The notes beneath the pieces are model-generated. The model was not told the DNA's origin. It searched no databases and worked only from the letters and a program-made list of their open reading frames with translations. A DNA stretch of 64,000 nucleotides from Thalassomonas viridans (lineage in GTDB: Bacteria > Pseudomonadota > Gammaproteobacteria > Enterobacterales > Alteromonadaceae). The stretch spans positions 1,178,001-1,242,000 of the forward strand of contig NZ_CP059733.1 in assembly GCF_000948985.2 (NCBI RefSeq), given 5' to 3'. Positions 15,838 to 24,898 of the stretch are shown here, one piece after another. A program made the position numbers and the translations under genes. Positions within the stretch are counted from its first letter, which is position 1. The number at the start of each line of letters is the position of its first letter.

Positions 15838-17325
15838 TTATTCACTGTACAGGTAGTTCTGCTTGCAGATATGTCCCAGCACTACGTATTGCACCACATC
15901 ACCGCCGACACCTATGCCGGGGTAACCGGGAACTTCCAGACGCCAGGCGCCGTAGTTGAAGTCGGTCTCCCACCAGCTCTTGATACCGTTGCGGTACTGG
16001 TAATGGGGCAGGGAGGTATGACCGCCGTAGCAGGTGCCCAAATCGACATTGCCGGCGACCTGACCGTTGCTGCCGGTAACCAGGGAGTAGTCAACAAAGT
16101 GCAGGAAGTTGTCCGGGTTGTCATCGACATTTTTATCGACCCTGAGTTTGACTTCTATGCCTTCGAGCGGCTGGCCGCTGGAGTCGAGAATGGTGGCATC
16201 CCAGCGCAGGTTTTTATGGGCCTGGGTGGTAAGGTAAGTGCCGGTGGCATTAAGCGGCACCCGGGCCAGTCCCGGCTCGCCTTCACCCTCTACCGAATAA
16301 TCCCCTAACCTGGCGGCTTTGGAGCCAAAGGCCAGCTGGTAGTTATGGCTGGTATTGACCGCAACCGCCGGATTCGGGCTGACGCGGATGTTAAGCGTCT
16401 GGTTGGGCTGCAGGCTTGACAGGCTGTAGGTCTTGTTGCTTTCCAGCACCTGCCAGCCGCCGTTGTAAAGCTCCAGTTGCCATTCGTTGTTGCTGTAGCT
16501 GTCGTACAGGGTAAAGCTGGTGTCCTGGCCGCGTACGGCAGTGAAATGGTAATAGTCGACATCGGTTGCGCTGTCCATATTGCCGGACACGCGGTTCATT
16601 TTATCCGGCAGCGCGGTCGAGGTGGCCACGGTGTCGTTATATTCGTAGCTGTCGATTGCGGTATTGGCAACGGCTGCAAAATTAAAATCGCCGCCGTCGG
16701 CTGCAACCACGTCTATATACCAGTAATAATGGCCCGGCTCGGTCAGCGCAAGCACGGCTTCGTCGCTGTTGCCGGTATTGGCTGAGCTGCCCATGACCGT
16801 CAGGCTGTCACCCGCTTCATGGCGGAACAGCGTCAGGTTGGCGTCTGTCTGGGGGTTTTGCCCCACCAGGAAGACCGTGGTTTTTGCCCGCTGGGTGATC
16901 TCAAAGTGATAGCAGGAAGCACTGCCGGCGGTTGAGTTGCTCAGGGTATATAAAGTATCAATATTCAGTGTCGGGCATAACGGGGTGATAGCCGCCGTTT
17001 CCGCCGTCAGGCTGACGCGCTCCTGAGCCGGTTTTAGCGGCACTTTGACACTTGGCCGGGGAAGGGTTTTGAATACTTCGGGCGCGGCGTCTTGGGTGTC
17101 AAGCATCAGGTAGCTGGTTTCGTCTAAAGCCGGTATCTCCTGAGATAAAGGCTTGGTTGCCATTTCTTTTTCAGCCGCCAGCTGCTCAAGGCCGGTTGCC
17201 GCCTGCCCGTAAGCGTCAACTGTGCCGCCTGGCTTTAAATCAAGGCCGTTGGCGCAGGTGAGCGTACTTGTACCGCAAGCAAGTGCCAGCAATGAAACTT
17301 TAAAGAAATCAGGGGTATTTATCAT
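15838..17325 (-). CDS. Secreted PPC-domain protein
   Basis: A 495-residue exported protein. The N-terminus has a signal-like hydrophobic run (FFKVSLLALACGTSTLTCA). Two bacterial pre-peptidase C-terminal (PPC) beta domains follow, at about 112-220 (YHFEITQRAKTTVFLVG, then PGHYYWYIDVVA) and about 220-335 (EYNDTVATSTALP, then DVDYYHFTAV). The last 150 residues look like an Ig-like or adhesive beta domain with a Cys pair. No protease domain is present, so this is not a peptidase but a protein built from domains usually attached to secreted peptidases. It stands alone between a LysR gene and an endonuclease I gene. Confidence 0.75.
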   Translation of the reverse strand: MINTPDFFKVSLLALACGTSTLTCANGLDLKPGGTVDAYGQAATGLEQLAAEKEMATKPLSQEIPALDETSYLMLDTQDAAPEVFKTLPRPSVKVPLKPAQERVSLTAETAAITPLCPTLNIDTLYTLSNSTAGSASCYHFEITQRAKTTVFLVGQNPQTDANLTLFRHEAGDSLTVMGSSANTGNSDEAVLALTEPGHYYWYIDVVAADGGDFNFAAVANTAIDSYEYNDTVATSTALPDKMNRVSGNMDSATDVDYYHFTAVRGQDTSFTLYDSYSNNEWQLELYNGGWQVLESNKTYSLSSLQPNQTLNIRVSPNPAVAVNTSHNYQLAFGSKAARLGDYSVEGEGEPGLARVPLNATGTYLTTQAHKNLRWDATILDSSGQPLEGIEVKLRVDKNVDDNPDNFLHFVDYSLVTGSNGQVAGNVDLGTCYGGHTSLPHYQYRNGIKSWWETDFNYGAWRLEVPGYPGIGVGGDVVQYVVLGHICKQNYLYSE

Positions 17326-17436
17326 ATTAAAAATCCTTATTTTATGATGAGCCGCAGGAATGAATGTGCGACCTACGAAGACTACTGGAGTTTCAGGGGG
17401 TTGTATACAAAATCAGCGATATTTATGTTCTGGATC

Positions 17437-17468
17437 AAAAAAACCTCCTGAAAAGCGGAGGTTTTTTT
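17437..17468 (-). terminator. Intrinsic terminator downstream of endonuclease I gene
   Basis: A run of seven A, then ACCTCC, an eight-base loop, GGAGG and seven T. The hairpin works in both directions; it lies 37 bp after the stop of the minus-strand nuclease gene and just before the next minus-strand gene. Confidence 0.85.
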
Positions 17469-17504
17469 ATTTTGCGGGGGTTAACCGGGAATTAACTTTG
17501 GCGG

Positions 17505-19130
17505 TTAGTTCCAGATTCTGTTGACATATTCAGGATGGTCAACGAAGGGGTTACGGTTGCCCTGGTGAGTGTGGGCCGCGTTGTTGCGGTCGATTTCTTT
17601 CTGGCTTACCGGGTCGTTGGCGTGCCATTGCAATAACATGCTGACCACCCAAGGTTCAAACACTGACGTTGAGGTGCCGTTTAATACCGCATCGCCGTAG
17701 CTGCTGATGCTCTGCCAGCTGGCGATTTGGTCTTCATAGCGGGTAGCCATATAGAAGTAAGCACGGGCCAGGTCGCCTTTAAACTCATCGATAGGCTCGA
17801 AGACGGTACCGCTGTAACCTAAGCTGCTGGAAGCCGAGCCCAGTTTGCTGCCGTTGGACGAGGTATAAGTGGCAGAGGCAACTTCACCATAAGGGTAGCT
17901 GCTGCGTACCGAGTTTACCTTGCCGTCGGTGGCAAAGATATGGTGGATATCCGAGTTCATCGGCTCGTGATCGCCGCCGAACCAGCTGCGCGGGAAGGAA
18001 TGTTCGCGGTTGTAGCAATCCCCTTCACCCGAGTAGCTGCCGCACTGATTGCTGACTTTTGTGAAGTTGTAGGGATCTGAGCCGTTGGGATTTTCCGAGT
18101 AGATGTCCAGGATAGTGCCGTCTTTCTCGTAATAAGTATCTAAGGCATTGCTGCTGTAGAAAGTCCAGATGGCGGAATAGCCGCGGGTGGTGTGGTTGTT
18201 GATCAGGTTATGCAGGGCGGTTTTCAGGGTATAGCCGGTTTGGCTGGTAATGCTGTCGTAGTAGTTGCCGGGATCTGTACCGCCGCCGTTATCACCGCCG
18301 CCTGAGCCGATAGTGAAGTTGGTGCTTTCGCTGCTGGCGAAGCTGCTGCCGGATGCCAGTGTGCTGCCGCCCGAGGTTAATTCGTAGGAGCCGTTGCCGA
18401 AGTTACAGCAGATACCGTCGCCGTAGCTGTCGCTGATGGTGAAGGTGTAGTCACCGTCGGCTAAACAAAAAGTTTCGTTGTAAGTGGTGTTGTTGGCCAG
18501 GGTCGAGCTGCTGGCGACTGTGCTGCCGCTGCTGGTTTTTAAGGTCCAGCTGGTTTCTGAGGCATAACCGTCTGTGGTCAGGGTCAGCGTTGCTTCGGTA
18601 TTGGCACAGCTGTTGCCGTTGCCGCCGCCATTGTCGGTCGAGGTCGGCTCAAAATCGTCAACATACACGGTTTCCGAGCCGTCAAAGCCGGTGACATCGT
18701 AAAAGCGCAGGCCGACATCGACATTGCCGGTGGCGGTTGCCGTGTAGGTATAGCTGATTTGCTGCCACTGGTTAACCAGGCTTTCATTGGAATAGCCCTG
18801 GTAGCCGTTGACATATAGCCGGGCTTTGACGCCGCCTTCGGTATGGTAAACCCAGGTTGAGAAGTTATAGGTCTGGCCGGACACCAGGGAAACGGATTGG
18901 CGGAAGTCTGTGGAGGACTGGGTGCCGGTATTGACTGTGATTGCTGCGGCGCTGGAGCCGGATTTTACTATTGAGCCTTCCTGGCTGACACTGATACCGC
19001 TGTCTATGGTTGTCCATGAGTCCGGCTTGCCGCTGGTCCAGTTTTCAAAGGAACCGTTAGTTACTTGGGCCATGGCGCTGCCGCTGAGCAGGGTAAGCAG
19101 GCACAAAGCATTTAAGCTATTGTTTTTCAT
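17505..19130 (-). CDS. Secreted multidomain endonuclease I
   Basis: A 541-residue extracellular nuclease. A signal peptide (LNALCLLTLLSGSAMAQ) is followed by a carbohydrate-binding-like beta domain at about 21-165 (NGSFENWTSGKPDSW), a second beta domain with the Cys-rich turn SYGDGICCNFGNGSY at about 175-280, and a C-terminal endonuclease I domain from about 295. NREHSFPRSWFGG holds the catalytic His, SDIHHIF and RNPFVDHPEY are family marks. Endonuclease I degrades DNA non-specifically in periplasm or medium. The start at 19130 is chosen for GAGGAAGACA upstream and a clean signal peptide. The N-terminal additions make it about twice the size of E. coli EndA. Confidence 0.9.
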   Translation of the reverse strand: MKNNSLNALCLLTLLSGSAMAQVTNGSFENWTSGKPDSWTTIDSGISVSQEGSIVKSGSSAAAITVNTGTQSSTDFRQSVSLVSGQTYNFSTWVYHTEGGVKARLYVNGYQGYSNESLVNQWQQISYTYTATATGNVDVGLRFYDVTGFDGSETVYVDDFEPTSTDNGGGNGNSCANTEATLTLTTDGYASETSWTLKTSSGSTVASSSTLANNTTYNETFCLADGDYTFTISDSYGDGICCNFGNGSYELTSGGSTLASGSSFASSESTNFTIGSGGGDNGGGTDPGNYYDSITSQTGYTLKTALHNLINNHTTRGYSAIWTFYSSNALDTYYEKDGTILDIYSENPNGSDPYNFTKVSNQCGSYSGEGDCYNREHSFPRSWFGGDHEPMNSDIHHIFATDGKVNSVRSSYPYGEVASATYTSSNGSKLGSASSSLGYSGTVFEPIDEFKGDLARAYFYMATRYEDQIASWQSISSYGDAVLNGTSTSVFEPWVVSMLLQWHANDPVSQKEIDRNNAAHTHQGNRNPFVDHPEYVNRIWN

Positions 19131-19304
19131 TGTCTTCCTCATTTCTCTTTTTCTTTTTGTAGTGCTAGTTGTTATTCTTTTTGCCGGGAGAGCATACCTG
19201 GCAAGCCGCAAAAGTAAACCATTATCGATCGGATTTAATACAAAAATATTACAATTGAAACATTTTTCACTTTACATTAACTTTAATAATACAAACCTTA
19301 AGCT

Positions 19305-20387
19305 TTATTTAGGGTAGCCGGTCATTTCCAGAAATCCTTTGCCTCTGTGGCTACCGTGAAAAGACACCATGCCTTCGAAATATTCGATGCCGAAGGAGAG
19401 CACCTGCTGGCGGTTGAGGGTCTCTATCCGTACGTCTATGCCCTGATCCGGTATGGTCAGGGTGAAAGCATCCGGGTATCTCTGTCCGGGATTATGTTCG
19501 CTGCTCAGGCGGATATCGGCCGCCTCCAGTGGCTTGATTTCCCCGTTCCTGGACATCAGGCTGCCGGAGATAAAATCCTCTTTGTTCGAGCGCAGGCGGT
19601 AGACCATCAAACGGGTGTCGTGCTCCAGCCTCAGGGAGAACCAGTCCCAGCCGAGCTGGTCTGTTGTCAGCATTTTTGAGCCCCATTCGCGGTCGAACCA
19701 GGCATCGCCGCTGACCTGTTGCCAGCGTCCCTGCCACCAAATTTTGCCGGTCACCTGGATAAAAGGGTGGGAGTAGTAATAGCTGGCGATATCTTCTTCG
19801 TGGTGCCGCGGGTTATAGCCCTGCTCCCCCTGCAGGAAAAAGGGGTTGGCGCTGGTCAGTGTCAGTATCGCCTGCCAGCCGGCTTTGCCGGGTTCGCCGA
19901 AGGTGACGGTGGCGGGGAGCAATTCACTGCTTGATTGCCAGGACCAGTCGTCAATGACGGCGCTGAAGGGGTAGTGGTTGATGGCCACATTCTCGAATTC
20001 CCGGCGGCCCTGGCGAAATGCCGAGCTGTGGCTTTGCGTATCTGCCAGGGCGGCATGGGCAAAGTACCAGTGGCGCTTTTTATGGGCGGTCCGGAATAAG
20101 GTCCATTGTGCCGACAGCTGCTGCCCCTGGTGGGTGGTTAACAGGGCATTGAGGTACCACCATTCATGCTGGAACAAGGGATGGGGCCAGTGATCTTCCG
20201 GCAGCTGTACTTTATATTGACGGCTGACCTGCTGGTATTGTTCGCTGTGGCGGTTTAAATACTGCAAAGGGGAGCTGGCTGGCTTGTTCGCTTTATCGCA
20301 GGCACTGAGCAAGGTGAAGACCAGGCACCACAGCAAAGGTGTTAATATTGGTTTCGATATTGGTTTTAATATGGGCTTAGGCTTCAT
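19305..20387 (-). CDS. AttH-like lipoprotein (CrtC/lipocalin-like fold)
   Basis: A 360-residue lipoprotein of the AttH/predicted secreted hydrolase family, related to carotenoid hydratase CrtC. The lipobox LLSAC ends a hydrophobic signal near residue 30. WPHPLFQHEWWYLNALL and AWFDREWGS, then WDWFSLRLEHD are the family signatures. It starts at 20387, overlapping the permease stop by four bases (ATGA), so it is translationally coupled to the ABC genes. In the AttEFGH systems this protein is the periplasmic or surface partner of the transporter. The transported substrate is unknown. Confidence 0.85.
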   Translation of the reverse strand: MKPKPILKPISKPILTPLLWCLVFTLLSACDKANKPASSPLQYLNRHSEQYQQVSRQYKVQLPEDHWPHPLFQHEWWYLNALLTTHQGQQLSAQWTLFRTAHKKRHWYFAHAALADTQSHSSAFRQGRREFENVAINHYPFSAVIDDWSWQSSSELLPATVTFGEPGKAGWQAILTLTSANPFFLQGEQGYNPRHHEEDIASYYYSHPFIQVTGKIWWQGRWQQVSGDAWFDREWGSKMLTTDQLGWDWFSLRLEHDTRLMVYRLRSNKEDFISGSLMSRNGEIKPLEAADIRLSSEHNPGQRYPDAFTLTIPDQGIDVRIETLNRQQVLSFGIEYFEGMVSFHGSHRGKGFLEMTGYPK

Positions 20388-22870
20388 CGTTTGCCCGGCT
20401 CCAGTTGATAAAGCGGCAGCAGCAGGGCCGGTAGCAGGCATAATAAGCCGGTGAGACCTGTGTTGAGAAAAACACCGGCGTTAAGCTGCAGCGGCATCGA
20501 CCAGCCAAAGGAAGCGGGCAGGGCTTTGCTTACCAGGGTATCGGCGAGGATCACTGCCACCGGGGCGCTGATGATGATACATCCCAGCGCCATCAGCAGC
20601 CACTGGCCCAGCATAAAGCGGAACAGGGCGCCGCGGCTGTATCCCAGGGATTTTAAAATCACCAGCTGCGATCTTCTTGCCAGCTCCAGGGTATTGGCAG
20701 ATAAAAACAGCCCCAGGCAGGCGATGCAGATCAATACCAGGGCGATGGCCCGGGTGATGATAAAAGTTTGTTCGAATATCTTCAGCGCCAGCTGCTTGCT
20801 CTTAGCCATGACTATGATCTGCTGCGGGGCAAGGTGCAGCTGTTCGCTCAGCGCCTGTATCAGCTGCTGTTTTTGCTCTTGTCCGCCTGTTGTCAGATAC
20901 AGGGACAGGCCCCTTTCGGTCAGGGAGAAGTTTTGTGCCTGCGCCATCGATAAAGGCAGGGTGAGTTCAAACCCGGGGTTGCCGTAATCATGATAAATGC
21001 CCTGGATACGGCAACTGAGACTGGCCTGTGGCTGGCGGACGGTTATCTGCTGGCCTATTGCCAGCTGGCGTTTGATGGCCAAAGGTTCATTGATAAAGCA
21101 GCTGCCGGGGGAATCGATTTCGGCTTTTTCTTTAAACATGATAGCGGCGAGTTGCCTGGGGGAGGAGTATACGCCTATATCCAGCTGATCCTGCGCCAGG
21201 GCGGCGGTGCCCCGGTAGGAAAAAGGGGATTCCGCTATGTTGGCTTGTGTTTTTATCCAGGCCAGCAGTTTGGGCTTTTGCTCCGGGGTAAAGCGGATGT
21301 AGAGATCCTGGGCCAGGTTCTGATCCAGGTATTGGTGAAAAGCCTCTTCAAAGCTGTTGATCATTAAGGCGGCGGCTATGCTGGTGGTCAGGGCCAGGTA
21401 AAAGGCCGCCAGCGGCAGGCGGCGTCTGCCGACCTGGCTGCGGGCGTCCTGCAGCAAAAAGCCCAGGGTAAAGTTGCGGCTAAAGGGACTTAACCGGCTT
21501 AAGTGCCTGAGTAGGGCAAAGGCTATCCGCAGCAAAAAAGGCAACAGGGCAATTGAGGCTAACAGCAATAAGCCGTATTTTGCCATGATCAGGTGCCAGG
21601 GGGATATGCCGGAGATGCCGGTTTCTCCCCCCGGCAGGGGGCCGGGAAACAGTAAGAAGGCTAGCAGTAATACCAGGGGAGCGGCCGGCATTGCCTGTTG
21701 CCAGCTGCTTTGTTTTTGCCTGTCTGTGGCCTGGCTTGAGGCTTGCCGGACGAAGCGGCTGATATGGCCGGTTGCCATGCGGCGAAACTGCCTGGCCAGG
21801 GTGGTGAACACCGCCACAGCAGCTATCAGCAGGGACCACAGGGCATACAGGGGATGCCAGCTCAGCTGGCCGCTGATGTTGAGGTCATAGATTTGTTCCA
21901 GGGTCAGTCCCAGCAAGGGCAGTAAAGCCGATACCAGCAAAAATGCGATGCCTGTCCCCAGGATGGAGGTGATAAGGATTAGGGCCAGGGCTTCCATGAC
22001 TAACATATGGGACAATGCCGGCAGGGAAACCCCGAGCAGCCGCAGCCGGGCGGCGAGTTCGCTGCGCTTGCGCCAGGCCTGCTCTCCCGCCTGGAAGGCG
22101 ATAAACCAGCTGACGATAAAGGCCAGGATCGCCAGCGCCGATAAATTCATGTGTAAGGCGTCGGCAAAACCGCTGCGCTGCTTTAAAGACCAGGCCGTTT
22201 GCAGGGTCAGGTGCGGCGGCAGGGTTTGGCTTAGCCTGGCCTGCTCGGCTTCGCTCAGGGCGGGGGAGACTAGTTGGCTAAAGCCGCGGAGTTCGGGAAA
22301 GAGCTGCCAGGCCAGGACGATGTCGATCAGCACCTCGCTGCCCCAGTTGCCCTGCCGATGATAGCGGCTGTCCAGCAGGCGCTTGTCGGCTAAAATAACC
22401 GCCTGGTTTGGCGTCAGTCCCAGCCGTTTACGGGCTTGGGGGCCGATATGGATTTTTTCCGTATCATAGTCTGCGTTGGTGAGCGCCAGCGACACTAAGT
22501 CGAGCCCTTTGAATGTGATGCTGTTGCCTGAGCTGAGTGTTTTTTTGAAAACCAGCTCCGGGGTTAAGCGGTGAAAGCCGGCACGGCGCAGGCGGACAAA
22601 GTCGCTTTTGCTGATGTGGTTGCCCTGTTTGGGTAAAACGTAGAAAGCGGCCGGCGGGGTTAGGCTGAGATCTGCCCGGGCATACTGGCTTTTGCTGGCA
22701 TGGTTTAACATAAAAATGCTGAGTAAAGTGCTGGTGGCTATGGCCAGGCTGAGAATAAAGCCGGTATTGAGTAGCCCCTGGTAGCGGTATTGGGCCAGTA
22801 TGACCCTGACGAGTAAGGCATGTTCGTGCAGGTTTTTGGCTGCGCTTTTGAGCAGGGGGGCTCTAGCCAT
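20384..22870 (-). CDS. FtsX-like ABC permease (AttF/AttG-like), single large subunit
   Basis: An 828-residue permease with an N-terminal membrane anchor, an extracytoplasmic region, a cluster of three membrane helices at about 240-365, further hydrophobic segments around 400-455, a second periplasmic region, and three more helices near the C-terminus. It thus has two FtsX-type halves in one chain, where AttEFGH systems are described with two permease genes (AttF and AttG); this could be a fusion. ATG at 22870 follows GGGGAGCAAA; its 5' end overlaps the ATPase gene by 8 bases. Such transporters act on lipids or lipoproteins (LolCDE/MacB group) rather than importing nutrients. Confidence 0.8.
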   Translation of the reverse strand: MARAPLLKSAAKNLHEHALLVRVILAQYRYQGLLNTGFILSLAIATSTLLSIFMLNHASKSQYARADLSLTPPAAFYVLPKQGNHISKSDFVRLRRAGFHRLTPELVFKKTLSSGNSITFKGLDLVSLALTNADYDTEKIHIGPQARKRLGLTPNQAVILADKRLLDSRYHRQGNWGSEVLIDIVLAWQLFPELRGFSQLVSPALSEAEQARLSQTLPPHLTLQTAWSLKQRSGFADALHMNLSALAILAFIVSWFIAFQAGEQAWRKRSELAARLRLLGVSLPALSHMLVMEALALILITSILGTGIAFLLVSALLPLLGLTLEQIYDLNISGQLSWHPLYALWSLLIAAVAVFTTLARQFRRMATGHISRFVRQASSQATDRQKQSSWQQAMPAAPLVLLLAFLLFPGPLPGGETGISGISPWHLIMAKYGLLLLASIALLPFLLRIAFALLRHLSRLSPFSRNFTLGFLLQDARSQVGRRRLPLAAFYLALTTSIAAALMINSFEEAFHQYLDQNLAQDLYIRFTPEQKPKLLAWIKTQANIAESPFSYRGTAALAQDQLDIGVYSSPRQLAAIMFKEKAEIDSPGSCFINEPLAIKRQLAIGQQITVRQPQASLSCRIQGIYHDYGNPGFELTLPLSMAQAQNFSLTERGLSLYLTTGGQEQKQQLIQALSEQLHLAPQQIIVMAKSKQLALKIFEQTFIITRAIALVLICIACLGLFLSANTLELARRSQLVILKSLGYSRGALFRFMLGQWLLMALGCIIISAPVAVILADTLVSKALPASFGWSMPLQLNAGVFLNTGLTGLLCLLPALLLPLYQLEPGKR

Positions 22871-23561
22871 TTTGCTCCCCAAGAAGCCGGCGGCTGAGGC
22901 AACCGTCTTTAAGCTGGTAAACCTTATCCATTTTTTCGGCGATTGCGCTGCTGTGGGTCACCATTAACAATGCGCTATGGTGGGATTTGGCCAGGGAAAG
23001 CAGTAGCTTGACTACCTGGTCGCTGTTGCGGTTATCCAGGTTGCCTGTGGGTTCGTCCGCCAGTAGCAGCTTGGGCCGGGCACTTAATGCCCGGGCGATT
23101 GCCACCCGCTGCATTTCTCCGCCGGAAAGGGTATCGGGGTAGTGCTCCAGCAGGTGGTCTATACCCAGATGTTTTGCCAGGCTCAGGCTGTGGCTTTCAT
23201 CATACCTGCCGGCCAGGCGTGCGCTGAAACCTATGTTGTCGAGCACGTTTAAGCAGGACAACAAGTTATAGTGCTGGAAAATTATCGCCAGGGTTTGTTT
23301 GCGCAACCGGCTGCGTTCTTTATCTGTGGCGCGATGCAGCGGCTGGCCGGAAACATAAATTTCTCCCTGCTGCAACGGTTCCAGCGCGGCAATCAGATTG
23401 AGCAGGGTGGTTTTGCCGCTGCCGCTGTCTCCGGTCAGGGCGACACACTCTCCCGGTGCGATTTCCAGGGAAATCCGGGTTAACAGCCAGCGCTGAAGAT
23501 GGCCGTCATGTATCTGGTGGTTAAGGTTGTTGATGGTTAATGGCATGTCTAATGCCGTCAT
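22863..23561 (-). CDS. ABC transporter ATP-binding protein (AttE/LolD-like)
   Basis: A 232-residue ATPase of the LolD/MacB group. Walker A is GDSGSGKTTL, the Q-loop is IIFQHYNLLSCLNV, the signature is LSGGEMQRVAIARAL, Walker B is LLLADEPTGNLD, and the H-loop is MVTHSS. ATG at 23561 follows AGGAAGCAAA. The gene overlaps the permease gene downstream and starts 41 bp after the stop of the glycosidase-like gene, so all four genes (24898 to 19305) form one minus-strand operon. Confidence 0.9.
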   Translation of the reverse strand: MTALDMPLTINNLNHQIHDGHLQRWLLTRISLEIAPGECVALTGDSGSGKTTLLNLIAALEPLQQGEIYVSGQPLHRATDKERSRLRKQTLAIIFQHYNLLSCLNVLDNIGFSARLAGRYDESHSLSLAKHLGIDHLLEHYPDTLSGGEMQRVAIARALSARPKLLLADEPTGNLDNRNSDQVVKLLLSLAKSHHSALLMVTHSSAIAEKMDKVYQLKDGCLSRRLLGEQNG

Positions 23562-23602
23562 TTTGCTTCCTGTTGTTGCTGTGTTTTTCCCTCTCCGTAT
23601 AG

Positions 23603-24898
23603 TTAATATTGGCACTGGGGCGTTGAAAAAGCACTGTTTAAGTTATTGAGCAAGCTGGTCAGATCCGGGGCACTCACCGAGATATGGGCCTGGGGATGGA
23701 TCATTATGCCGTGAAAATTCGCCGCCGGTTCCCGGTAGATACAGGGACCTGTGGTGGTTGACTGGGGCAGTTGCAGCGGGGGAAAGTTAAAATTTGTTGG
23801 CGGCCGGGTCCGGAACGGGGCTACGGCGTTGCTGGAAAAGGCCGGTTCGCCCCAGCCAAAAGCTGCATGGTTATAGAGGCCGGCATAATGCCAGGCATAA
23901 TCGAATTGCTGCTGGCTGAAGCTGTAACCATTGCTGTTGGTGGTCAGGGATAGCACCTGCATGGGAGGATTGAGGTTATAGCTGGCCTGGTAGGCGGTTA
24001 ATTTTGCCTGTTTGCTTTCCAGGGCATTTTGTCCGGCCCAGTTGCTGTTTTTGATCACAAAGCTTTCACTGAGGTAATAATCTATACCGCTTGGGGGCGG
24101 GTTGCCGTTTGGGTTCATCATGGTGCCCATATAGCTGCTGGTGTTGATATCTGCACCGAAAACGTCGTCGGGATCCCAGGCATTGACGATAACCGCTAAC
24201 CCCAGGGATTTGGCATAATTGACCGCATAGCTCTGGCGTGCCCTGTCGGTGCCGAAGTCATAGCCGTAGTCATCGAAGAATATCCCGGCGTCGATATGGC
24301 TGAACCCTTGAAATAATTGCAGCCATAAATCAATACGTTGCCCTATTTCCGCCTGGGAATAGTCATTGGTGCTGCGGCCTAAGTCCAGGTAGCCGAAAAT
24401 GCTTATCCTGCGTCCTGTTGTCGAAATTTGCTGGTTGATTTTACTTAAGATAGTGCCTGTGTTGAGATGGTCGCCATGGCTGCTTAGCTCCAGGCCCGCG
24501 CCGAGCACGATAAAATCGTAGCGGCTGAAATCGGCGGCGACTTTGGTCAGGTCCCAAAAATTACTGCTGTAGTTAAATGATGACGGCCAGCCGTAATAGA
24601 CCAGCAGGGATTTTGGGGTTGTGCCTGTACCGGCTAAGGATGCCTGCTGCCGGGACGTGTCCGGAGTAAGGCTGGCACTGTGCGGCCGTGCCTGGCTTTG
24701 CAGTTGCCGCAATTCGTCCTTGGTGGCAACAGGGGTAAGATCCTGATTCATCAGTTCGACACTGATGTGTCTGCTGGCAAATGCCGGAAGCAGGAAGTAC
24801 AGGCTGAACAGGAAAATTGCGCTTTTGAGCAGTAAACTGCCCGGTTCAGGCAGTGCCTTGGCGCTTATATAGCGCGCTATGATAGATTGAGCCTTCAT
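23603..24898 (-). CDS. Exported TIM-barrel protein, glycosidase-like
   Basis: A 431-residue protein with an N-terminal signal or anchor (LLLKSAIFLFSLYFLLPAFAS). The body looks like a TIM barrel of the spherulation-specific family 4 / GH114-like type: LLVYYGWPSSFNYS, FIVLGAGLELSS, ISIFGYLDLGRS, and DAGIFFDDYGYDFG with paired Asp on strand four, then LAVIVNAWDP. Polysaccharide cleavage (for example polygalactosamine) is possible but not shown. It is the first gene of an operon with an AttEFGH-like ABC system, which makes it a candidate cargo-processing or cargo-related enzyme. ATG at 24898 has AGGA eight bases upstream. Confidence 0.6.
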   Translation of the reverse strand: MKAQSIIARYISAKALPEPGSLLLKSAIFLFSLYFLLPAFASRHISVELMNQDLTPVATKDELRQLQSQARPHSASLTPDTSRQQASLAGTGTTPKSLLVYYGWPSSFNYSSNFWDLTKVAADFSRYDFIVLGAGLELSSHGDHLNTGTILSKINQQISTTGRRISIFGYLDLGRSTNDYSQAEIGQRIDLWLQLFQGFSHIDAGIFFDDYGYDFGTDRARQSYAVNYAKSLGLAVIVNAWDPDDVFGADINTSSYMGTMMNPNGNPPPSGIDYYLSESFVIKNSNWAGQNALESKQAKLTAYQASYNLNPPMQVLSLTTNSNGYSFSQQQFDYAWHYAGLYNHAAFGWGEPAFSSNAVAPFRTRPPTNFNFPPLQLPQSTTTGPCIYREPAANFHGIMIHPQAHISVSAPDLTSLLNNLNSAFSTPQCQY

